Source: an uncultured Actinomyces sp. (lineage in GTDB: Bacteria > Actinomycetota > Actinomycetes > Actinomycetales > Actinomycetaceae). From it: a stretch of DNA of 8,282 bases. Shown piece by piece: positions 1 to 4,870 of the stretch; positions within the stretch are counted from its first letter, which is position 1; every line of letters begins with the position of its first letter. The notes under the pieces were generated by a model. That model made no database searches and had not been told where the DNA came from. It saw only the letters and a list, made by a program, of their open reading frames with translations. The DNA lies in assembly GCA_915063485.1 (NCBI GenBank), contig CAJZDJ010000086.1, positions 1 through 8,282 on the forward strand, read 5' to 3'. The translations under genes and the position numbers were made by a program.

Positions 1-890
1 ATCGCCTAAGTGAGCTTTCGCGTCTGCAACAGCGTTTTGTTTCTGATGTTTCCCATGAGCTGCGCACGCCCATGACCACCATTTTGCTGGCTGGTGAGAC
101 CCTGTTTGATGCCCGCGATAACTTCAGTGATCCGCGCCTAAAACGCAGCACCGAGCTGCTATTTGGGCAAATTGAGCGTTTCGACAAGATGCTGGCGGAT
201 CTGCTAGAAATTTCGCGTTTCGACGCCGGCTCAGCAGCCCTATCTTTGCAGGAATGGGATGTGGGTGAAATTGCCCGCGACGTTATTGATTTTGCCCAGC
301 CACTAGCTCAAGCTAACGGTTGCCAAATCCGCCTGCACATTGAAGGTAATAAGGTGACCGCCGTCGTCGACCACACCCGAATTGAGCGAATCCTACGTAA
401 CTTGGTGGTTAACGCAACCGAACACGGCGAAGGTAAGCCCATCGATATTAACGTGGTGGGTGACGATACGGCCGTGGCTGTGCGGGTGCGTGACCACGGC
501 ATTGGCATGAGCGAAGAGGTGGCCGAGCACGTCTTTGACCGCTTCTACCGGGCCGATCCCTCGCGGGCGCGCAAAAGCGGCGGCACCGGGCTGGGCCTGT
601 CGATTTCGCGTGAAGACGCCGCCTTACACAACGGCACTCTCAGCGCCTGGGGGTGGCCTGGCGACGGCGCTGCATTCTTGCTGCTAATTCCCCGCAACCA
701 AGATGTTCCTGCAGGGCGAGGGCCACTGGACGTGATTCCGCCCGACGCCCCGCTGGAGGCTTTGGTTAAGGATGTGGCCGGGCATATGGGGCCAAACCCC
801 GAGCCGGTGCCCACGCCGTCGCTGGGCTTGCCGCTGCTGATTCCGGCCACGCGTTGGGCTGATGAGGAGGAGGAAAACGATGCATCCTAA
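1..890 (+). CDS. mtrB: MtrB sensor histidine kinase, 3' part (5' end outside window)
   Basis: This is the C-terminal 295 residues of the membrane sensor kinase that phosphorylates the response regulator MtrA, which controls cell-wall and cell-division genes in actinobacteria. The frame is open from base 3, so the gene continues upstream; the ATG at 72 is internal. Visible motifs, in order: the H-box FVSDVSHELRTP with the phospho-acceptor His at 54-56; the N-box NLVVNATEHGEG at 399-434; the G1 box DHGIGM at 492-509; an F-box around FDRFYRADPS; and the G2 box GGTGLGL at 579-599. The run after G2, REDAALHNGTLSAWG, resembles the version typical of MtrB rather than of general kinases. A Pro- and acid-rich tail ends in DEEEENDAS. 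The sensor, transmembrane and HAMP parts are not in the window. lpqB follows with an 11-nt overlap, the conserved mtrB-lpqB arrangement. The MtrB identity rests on motif style plus the lpqB neighbour. Confidence 0.93.
   Translation, partial: RLSELSRLQQRFVSDVSHELRTPMTTILLAGETLFDARDNFSDPRLKRSTELLFGQIERFDKMLADLLEISRFDAGSAALSLQEWDVGEIARDVIDFAQPLAQANGCQIRLHIEGNKVTAVVDHTRIERILRNLVVNATEHGEGKPIDINVVGDDTAVAVRVRDHGIGMSEEVAEHVFDRFYRADPSRARKSGGTGLGLSISREDAALHNGTLSAWGWPGDGAAFLLLIPRNQDVPAGRGPLDVIPPDAPLEALVKDVAGHMGPNPEPVPTPSLGLPLLIPATRWADEEEENDAS
865..873 (+). promoter_or_regulatory. Shine-Dalgarno site that sets the lpqB start
   Basis: AGGAGGAGG lies inside the last codons of mtrB, 6 nt before the ATG at 880. 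An in-frame ATG at 862 sits directly upstream of this site and so cannot be served by it. The 880 start is therefore preferred, giving translational coupling with mtrB. Confidence 0.8.
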
Positions 891-2568
891 CTTCTCTTCC
901 AAGCGTTTTGCTGTCCTTGCTTCACGCCGCAGCCTGCTTAAAGCCTCGCTGCTGGCGGGGGCCGGGCTGGGGTTAGGGGCCTGCGCCACGCTGCCCACTA
1001 GCGGGCCGGTGCGAGTGGCCGATCATGGCGTGCGCCAAGCCGACCTGGTGCTGCAATACGCTCAGGGGCCGGTTAAAGGCGCTAGTCCCACCCAGATCGT
1101 GGAGGGTTTTTTGCTGGCCTGCGCGGCCGGCTACTCTGACGAATTTGCTACTGCCCGCAGCTTCCTGCTGGGGCAGGCTGCTAGTTCCTGGCGCCCGGAC
1201 GCCCAAGTGTGGATTTATGACTCTGCCGGCAACGCGCGGGTGAGTGACGCCAGTGACGGTTCCTTGAACGTGTCTGCCCCGGCCTTGGCCACGCTGGATG
1301 CTAAAGGTATCTACTCGGTGGCTTTTGGGGGAGCTAACCATGAGTTGACCTTGTCGCTAGCCACCGATGGGGCCGGGCAGTGGCGTATTGCGGCGCTTCC
1401 CGACGGCGTTTTACTCTCTGCTACTTCTTTCCAGAACGCTTTTGTGGCGCAAAACCTGTACTTCTTTAACCGCACGCGCACCTCTTTGGTGCCCGATAGG
1501 CGCTGGGTGCTGCGCCGCAGGCTAACTACCCATGTGGTTAGTGCGCTGCTGACCGGCCCGGCCCCCTGGCTTAACCAGACTCTTTCTAGTGCCATTCCCG
1601 ACGGCGTCACCTTAGGCAGCGCGGGAGTTGAGGTCAGTCAGGCTGTGGCCACAGTGGATTTATCCAGCGAGGTGGCTAACGCTTCAGCTAACGACAAGCA
1701 GGCGATTGTGCGTCAACTGGCCACTACCTTGGGGCAGCTGGGATCAGTTAACCAGGTGATAGTTAACTGTGGCAGCACAGTTATTGGCTCTAGCGCCACG
1801 ATCCGCCAGGGCCAGCGTTCTCCCGGTGCAGTGGTGGCCTCTAGCGCGGCGGGGCTGGTGCGTCTGGAGGGCAATAACACGCGGGTGTTGCTCGATGCCG
1901 GCGCCCTGGGTGAAGGTATTAATGGGGTGGCGGTAGCTGACGCCAACACCGTTTACCTGCAGCGCAATAATGCTTTGGAGCGGTTAACTGTATCTACTAA
2001 AACCCTTACGCAGGTAAATGGCGACACTGATTTAGGGGCGGTGTGTGCCGATAATTCGGGTTGGGTGTGGCTGTATCAAGGCGCTAATGTGCTGGCTTAC
2101 TCGCCTCAAGGGGTGCGTTACACGCTTGCGGTGCCTTCAAACTTGCCTATTGCGGCTTTTGATGTGGCTAGTGACGGCTACCGCCTAGCCTACGCGGTGG
2201 CTGTGGGTGAATCTATGCGGGTTTCGGTGTGTGCGGTGGTGCGTGACGATAAGGGCGTACCCACTGGGCTGGGCGAGGCATATTCGATTTACCAAACTGA
2301 CGTGGCGGCGCTGAGCTGGGTTGATGAGGTAACCGTGGCGGTGTTGGCTAAAGCTAATACTGCTGGGGTGGCGCAGCTGGCCTACGCGCCGGTGGGCGGG
2401 ATGGTGACTGATATAACTCAGGTTACTAACGCCGTGCGTCTGGTTTCAGGTAGGCACGGTGGACAGGTGTCGGTACTGACTGACCAGGGGCAGCTGATGG
2501 TTTCTTCAGGTGCCACTTGGGTACCCAGCTATTCGGGCCTGAAGGCGGCCACCTACAGCCGCGTCTAA
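880..2568 (+). CDS. lpqB: LpqB family lipoprotein, partner of MtrB
   Basis: This is a 562-residue envelope lipoprotein. In mycobacteria LpqB interacts with the extracytoplasmic part of MtrB and tunes MtrA phosphorylation. The start at 880 is set by the AGGAGGAGG 6 nt upstream. The signal peptide has basic residues, the string SRRSLLKAS at residues 15-23, a Gly/Ala/Leu-rich stretch, and a lipobox LGAC with the lipidated Cys at residue 35. The next residues, ATLPTSGPV, are an LpqB hallmark (usually C-A-S/T-L-P-T-S-G). An N-terminal LpqB domain is followed by a GerMN-type domain at about residues 205-296 (WVLRRRLTTHVVSALLTGP to VIVNC). A Gly/Val/Ser-rich C-terminal region at about 305-560 matches the beta-propeller expected in this family. 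Length is normal for LpqB. The gene overlaps the mtrB stop by 11 nt and converges on hpf. The SRRSLLK motif suggests Tat rather than Sec export; that is inference. Confidence 0.95.
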   Translation: MHPNFSSKRFAVLASRRSLLKASLLAGAGLGLGACATLPTSGPVRVADHGVRQADLVLQYAQGPVKGASPTQIVEGFLLACAAGYSDEFATARSFLLGQAASSWRPDAQVWIYDSAGNARVSDASDGSLNVSAPALATLDAKGIYSVAFGGANHELTLSLATDGAGQWRIAALPDGVLLSATSFQNAFVAQNLYFFNRTRTSLVPDRRWVLRRRLTTHVVSALLTGPAPWLNQTLSSAIPDGVTLGSAGVEVSQAVATVDLSSEVANASANDKQAIVRQLATTLGQLGSVNQVIVNCGSTVIGSSATIRQGQRSPGAVVASSAAGLVRLEGNNTRVLLDAGALGEGINGVAVADANTVYLQRNNALERLTVSTKTLTQVNGDTDLGAVCADNSGWVWLYQGANVLAYSPQGVRYTLAVPSNLPIAAFDVASDGYRLAYAVAVGESMRVSVCAVVRDDKGVPTGLGEAYSIYQTDVAALSWVDEVTVAVLAKANTAGVAQLAYAPVGGMVTDITQVTNAVRLVSGRHGGQVSVLTDQGQLMVSSGATWVPSYSGLKAATYSRV

Positions 2569-2570
2569 AC

Positions 2571-2659
2571 AGGCAAACACAGGCAAATTAGGTGAATGCA
2601 GGCAGGCGCAGGCAAACACAGGTAAATACAGACAAATACAGGCAAATACAGGCAAAATC
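2571..2659 (+). repeat. Array of nine 10-bp direct repeats (AGGCAAATAC type)
   Basis: Nine tandem units begin at 2571, 2581, 2590, 2600, 2610, 2620, 2630, 2640 and 2650. The second unit is 9 bp and the rest are 10 bp. The consensus is AGGCAAATAC, with the two units at 2590 and 2600 most degenerate. The array begins only 2 nt after the lpqB stop. The period is about one helical turn, so the short A-runs lie on one face of the DNA. It could be a curved segment, a cooperative protein-binding array, or simply replication-slippage DNA. Confidence 0.85.
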
Positions 2660-2695
2660 GTCCCTTCCCTATAATTTAAACGCGTATTTTCATAG

Positions 2696-2763
2696 GCGAC
2701 GGACGATTTTGGGTGTAAATGTGTGCCAGCGACGGACGATTTTGGGTGTAAATGGTGTAAATG
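2696..2763 (+). repeat. 33-bp-period direct repeat, two copies plus remnants
   Basis: A 26-bp block starting GCGACGGACGATTTTGGGTG is present identically at 2696-2721 and 2729-2754. The spacer ends in GCCA both times it is seen (TGTGCCA before copy 2, TGTGGGCCA after it). GGTGTAAATG is repeated again immediately after the second copy. A degenerate third start (GCGCCGGGCGCTTT) follows at 2771. The 10-mer GGACGATTTT within each copy has its exact inverse at 2654-2663, so two alternative long-loop pairings are possible. Function is unknown. Confidence 0.85.
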
Positions 2764-2769
2764 TGGGCC

Positions 2770-2792
2770 AGCGCCGGGCGCTTTGTCTGTTT
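2770..2792 (+). terminator. Weak candidate rho-independent terminator for lpqB
   Basis: A 5-bp GC-rich stem, AGCGC / GCGCT, with loop CGG (2770-2782) is followed by the T-rich run TTGTCTGTTT. This is the only plus-strand hairpin plus T-rich tail I found after lpqB. The stem is short and the T-run is interrupted, so the call is tentative. Confidence 0.25.
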
Positions 2793-2820
2793 GAACTGTA
2801 CTTTGCCTGCTTGCACTGCC
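2781..2820 (+). repeat. 20-bp imperfect tandem repeat, two copies
   Basis: The units at 2781-2800 and 2801-2820 match at 15 of 20 positions (CTTTGYCTGYTTGMACTGYM). Read on the minus strand, each contains CAGRCAAAG, which resembles the AGGCAAA core of the 10-bp array at 2571-2659. The two arrays may therefore be inverted relatives. Confidence 0.65.
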
Positions 2821-2841
2821 GACGACGCCACTCGCGCGGGT

Positions 2842-2875
2842 ATAAAAGGGTGGCAGGCGGACATAAAAGGGTGGC
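2842..2875 (-). repeat. 21-bp direct repeat duplicating the hpf terminator arm and T-run
   Basis: The 13-mer ATAAAAGGGTGGC occurs at 2842-2854 and again at 2863-2875. On the minus strand this is GCCACCCTTTTAT twice, the 3' arm plus T-tract of the hpf terminator and a second copy of it 21 bp further downstream. Confidence 0.75.
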
Positions 2876-2894
2876 TGGGTTTCCCCAGCCACCC
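2863..2894 (-). terminator. Rho-independent terminator of hpf
   Basis: A perfect 11-bp stem pairs 2869-2879 with 2884-2894 around a 4-nt loop. Read on the minus strand it is GGGTGGCTGGG, GAAA, CCCAGCCACCC, followed directly by TTTTAT. It lies about 60 nt past the hpf stop codon and faces the right way. On the plus strand the stem is followed by GTGCTGCATT, so it should act mainly on hpf and not on lpqB. Confidence 0.85.
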
Positions 2895-2954
2895 GTGCTG
2901 CATTAGCAGCTGTGGGCAGGCGTCTTAAAACGCTCGATGCCCCGCTTTAGGTGT

Positions 2955-3584
2955 CTACACCGTCTCTAGACGCAGTAGACCGTAGGTCCAACCTTTTCGG
3001 TGGTAGATCACGCAAGGTTGGCCGGAGGATGCTTCAATGAATAGGTAGAAGGAGTGGCCCACCAGTTCCATCTCGTAAAGTGCCTCTTCAATGGTCAAAG
3101 GCGTGGACTGGTGCAGTTTCTGGCGCACAATCACCGGGGAGTCGCCGATCTGGGATTCAACTACCTCGCCTGGCTTGGTGGGAGGCAGTACGATTTCCTC
3201 AACCTCGGCTTCGGGGGCTACTTCGATACCCTGCTCAACTAGGGCCTGTTCGACCTCAGCAGTGATCATCGGGTAGCGGCGGTGGTCCTTCTTGCGATCA
3301 CGTGCACGACGTAGGCGCTCGAATAGCTTGTCGATAGCCAAGTCAAAAGCTGCGTAGCGGTCGCTGGAGCTGGCCTCTGCGCGGATAACCGGGCCCTTGG
3401 AGATCACCGTGAGCTCAACTCGCTCAGAAGTGTCTGCTAAACGGGGGTTGCGCTCGTGGCTGACTTCGATTTCTACTCGTTGTGCGCGCGGGTCGTACTG
3501 GGTTACCTTGCTGATCTTCTCTTCTGCGTAAGCGCGGAAGCGGGAGCTAATTTCAGCGTGGCGGCCTACAACCGTGATTTCCAT
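2955..3584 (-). CDS. hpf: Ribosome hibernation promoting factor, long form
   Basis: This 209-residue cytoplasmic protein binds idle ribosomes and, in long-form HPF, pairs them into 100S dimers during stress or slow growth. The N-terminal S30AE/YfiA domain spans about residues 1-105 (MEITVVGRHAEIS, then the basic RARDRKKDHRR). An acidic and Pro-containing linker follows. The C-terminal dimerisation domain spans about 151-207, including VRQKLH, ELVGHSFYLFIE and IYHRKGWTYGLLRL. The length is slightly short of the roughly 220-230 residues usual in actinobacteria but complete. The ATG at 3584 is chosen because AAGGAGGG (3603-3596) lies 11 nt before it; an in-frame ATG at 3620 would put that site inside the gene. 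The gene has its own promoter upstream and a strong terminator downstream. It is the counterpart of M. tuberculosis Rv3241c, but here runs opposite to lpqB and secA. Confidence 0.95.
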   Translation of the reverse strand: MEITVVGRHAEISSRFRAYAEEKISKVTQYDPRAQRVEIEVSHERNPRLADTSERVELTVISKGPVIRAEASSSDRYAAFDLAIDKLFERLRRARDRKKDHRRYPMITAEVEQALVEQGIEVAPEAEVEEIVLPPTKPGEVVESQIGDSPVIVRQKLHQSTPLTIEEALYEMELVGHSFYLFIEASSGQPCVIYHRKGWTYGLLRLETV

Positions 3585-3595
3585 AGTTGAATCAA

Positions 3596-3603
3596 CCCTC
3601 CTT
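3596..3603 (-). promoter_or_regulatory. Shine-Dalgarno site of hpf
   Basis: On the minus strand AAGGAGGG precedes the ATG at 3584 by 11 nt. It rules out the in-frame upstream ATG at 3620 as the main start. Confidence 0.75.
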
Positions 3604-3636
3604 GGTTGTTTCCGTAACATACCAACGATTGGGATG

Positions 3637-3681
3637 GTGTGTTGTAAGACACACTATAGTACATGATCGTGTCCTGTGTCA
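3637..3681 (-). promoter_or_regulatory. Probable hpf promoter with inverted repeat at the start of the transcript
   Basis: On the minus strand a -35-like TGACAC (3681-3676) and a -10-like TATAGT (3658-3653) are separated by 17 bp. The transcript would start about 65 nt before the hpf ATG. A 6-bp inverted repeat, GTGTGT / ACACAC with a 6-nt spacer (3654-3637), overlaps the end of the -10 and the likely start point. The spacer holds a near-palindrome, ACACGATCATGT (3672-3661). Either could be an operator; no regulator is identified. Confidence 0.5.
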
Positions 3682-3731
3682 CCATCATTTTGGCTAGTAT
3701 TCTGTAGGCGAAATCATGTTTTACGTTGAAT

Positions 3732-4415
3732 TTAGGGCCGTGGTGTACGTTTTTTGCTAGGCGCTGCAGCTAGGGTCCAGGCGCAAACGACGACGCCGCC
3801 CGCCTCCTCTAAAGCCTTAGCGCTGGCTTCCAGCGTGGATCCGGTAGTGACGACGTCGTCCACCAGTACTACCTGCCAGCCGGTGGCGTCAGCTAGGCAC
3901 TGTACTTGACGTTGAGCGCGCTGACGTGAGCTTTTACCAAGCTGTTTGCCGGAGCGTAGGCGTAGCGGATCGGCGCTAACCACAGCTATATCTAGCCGTG
4001 GAGCTAAAAAATCAGCTAAGCCTTGGGCTAATTGGCGAGCTACTAGGTTGCCGTGCCAACGTCGTGAAAGCTTAGAGGGGGCGTTGATGATCGCTAGGGG
4101 TTTGTCGCTAGCTATCTGGCAGGTAAGCCAAGGGATCATGGCAGCGGCGCCGTCGTCAATCCCAGCCAATATGGCTGCGGTGATGGCACGGTGACGGCCG
4201 CTTTTAAAACTGAGCACAATCTGGCGCAAAGCTCCCGCATAGGTGCCCTGGCTCCAGATGTCCAGATCTGTGGCCGGCAGTAAATCGCTGTTGAGCAAGG
4301 TGGCGCTGTGACTTAGTAGCTGGCGGCACTGTGGGCATAGGTCTGTATCCCACAGGCCGCAACCGGCGCATTGGCGCGGTAAAACCAGCTGACCGGCGGC
4401 CTTAATCGCGGTGGT
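3732..4415 (-). CDS. comF: ComF-family phosphoribosyltransferase; 5' end frameshifted or non-standard
   Basis: The open frame encodes up to 227 residues resembling ComFC/amidophosphoribosyltransferase-like proteins, the counterpart of M. tuberculosis Rv3242c. A zinc-ribbon CAGC-x7-CPQC has its Cys residues at 16, 19, 27 and 30 of the open frame (4370-4326). Next come the family-typical GTYAGALRQ and a PRPP-binding loop VLVDDVVTTGST at about 183-194 (3869-3834). Substrate is unknown; some ComF proteins aid DNA uptake, but that role is unproven here. The frame begins after a TGA at 4418-4416 and has no ATG or GTG before the zinc ribbon. The first common start codon, TTG at 4298, would delete the whole ribbon. 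An ATG at 4419-4417 lies one base out of frame; removing one C just after it would give MNTAIKAAGQLVLPRQCAGC, a natural-looking start. So this is either a one-base error, a real frameshift (pseudogene), or ATT/CTG initiation. No good Shine-Dalgarno is visible for any of these starts. Confidence 0.8.
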   Translation of the reverse strand, partial: TTAIKAAGQLVLPRQCAGCGLWDTDLCPQCRQLLSHSATLLNSDLLPATDLDIWSQGTYAGALRQIVLSFKSGRHRAITAAILAGIDDGAAAMIPWLTCQIASDKPLAIINAPSKLSRRWHGNLVARQLAQGLADFLAPRLDIAVVSADPLRLRSGKQLGKSSRQRAQRQVQCLADATGWQVVLVDDVVTTGSTLEASAKALEEAGGVVVCAWTLAAAPSKKRTPRP

Positions 4416-4622
4416 TCATGGCGGTGGCGAGCTTAAGTGTGGCGGCCTTGGAGGAAGCTGGTGGCGCCGCCTTATAGCTGGAAGTAGCTTTGACTTTCGA
4501 AGTGTGAGGCGGGCAAGAGGTGTAAGAGTGTTAAACATAAATTAAATATCTCTAACATGTACTGCCGGCGCCAATAGCTAAAATAAATCTGTGGAAAACT
4601 CGCTCAAGCGCTGGTCAGTGCG

Positions 4623-4666
4623 GTAAGGCTGGCGCGTGGCGGGCGCCTGAATCGTAAGGCTGGCGC
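4623..4666 (+). repeat. Direct repeat GTAAGGCTGGCGC, two copies
   Basis: The 13-mer occurs identically at 4623-4635 and 4654-4666, a 31-bp period. It is part of a patchwork of degenerate repeats upstream of secA. Confidence 0.7.
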
Positions 4667-4750
4667 ATAAGGGGTAGGGCTTGGTTGGTGAGGTTGGGTG
4701 CGTGAATCGCGAGGCCGAACCCTGGGGTGCCTGGTTGGTGAGGCCAGGTG
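4646..4750 (+). repeat. Degenerate repeat of about 50-55 bp, two copies upstream of secA
   Basis: The copies are 4646-4700 and 4701-4750. Each opens with a TGAATCG-like motif followed by AAGGC or GAGGC, and closes with TGGTTGGTGAGG (4682-4693 and 4733-4744) then a GGTG. The centres differ by several bases and about 5 bp in length. A third start may follow at 4751 (CACGAAAAGC). Function is unknown. Confidence 0.55.
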
Positions 4751-4812
4751 CACGAAAAGCAAATAGCGAATAGATTCAAAGCCTTAGCCGGGCGATAGTA
4801 CGATAGACAAGG

Positions 4813-4826
4813 TTGAATATATTCAA
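4813..4826. promoter_or_regulatory. 14-bp perfect palindrome TTGAATATATTCAA in the secA leader
   Basis: A perfect AT-rich dyad ends 44 nt before the secA GTG. It contains TATATT (4818-4823), which could serve as a -10 element. No good -35 is seen at the matching distance. It could be an operator, a -10 element, or both. Confidence 0.45.
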
Positions 4827-4868
4827 ATGGCTGCCCGTAACAGGCTTAAGCCAGCAAGGAGCTTGTAA
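4827..4868 (+). promoter_or_regulatory. Possible 13-codon upstream ORF abutting secA
   Basis: ATG at 4827 opens a frame coding [13 protein letters not shown] that stops with TAA at 4866-4868, 2 nt before the secA GTG. It contains the secA Shine-Dalgarno site and has four basic residues. It has no Shine-Dalgarno of its own, so it would need to be leaderless or is not translated. If used, it would couple secA translation to the small ORF. It may be chance. Confidence 0.25.
4856..4861 (+). promoter_or_regulatory. Shine-Dalgarno site of secA
   Basis: AAGGAG lies 9 nt before the GTG at 4871 and supports that start codon, which also gives the standard actinobacterial SecA N-terminus. Confidence 0.75.
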
Positions 4869-4870
4869 GC

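Larger units (their letters stand above)
4420..4870. other. Divergent comF/secA intergenic region
   Basis: This is a gap of about 450 bp between divergently oriented genes, with no convincing protein gene. It contains an AT-rich stretch (about 4528-4600) that could hold the comF promoter; on the minus strand TTGGCG and GATATT at 18-bp spacing is a weak candidate. Next come degenerate repeats (4623-4760), then the secA leader with a 14-bp palindrome, a possible 13-codon ORF and the secA ribosome binding site. Confidence 0.6.

Noticed and set aside
862..879. Earlier in-frame ATG for lpqB at 862
   Set aside because: The Shine-Dalgarno AGGAGGAGG lies downstream of it and is ideally placed for the ATG at 880.
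2571..2763. CRISPR-like array
   Set aside because: Units are far too short, there are no unique spacers of constant length, and no cas genes are nearby.
2841..2848. TATAAAAG, resembling a promoter element
   Set aside because: It is better explained as the complement of a T-run in the duplicated hpf terminator arm; no matching -35 or downstream plus-strand gene.
2592..2906. A plus-strand open frame of 104 codons, and minus-strand frames over the same gap, with repeated peptide motifs
   Set aside because: The repetition follows from the 33-bp and 21-bp DNA repeats, no ribosome binding site supports the starts, and the frames run through the hpf terminator or into lpqB. No recognisable domain.
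3585..3620. Earlier in-frame ATG for hpf at 3620
   Set aside because: It would put the AAGGAGGG site inside the gene and add residues not found in the HPF family; MEITVVGRH is the usual start.
4590..4598. TGTGGAAAA, one mismatch from a DnaA box on the minus strand
   Set aside because: A single isolated near-match with no cluster and no dnaA, dnaN or other origin context.
4698..4766. Short GTG-started plus-strand frame of 22 codons upstream of secA
   Set aside because: It lies within degenerate repeats, has no ribosome binding site and no recognisable content.
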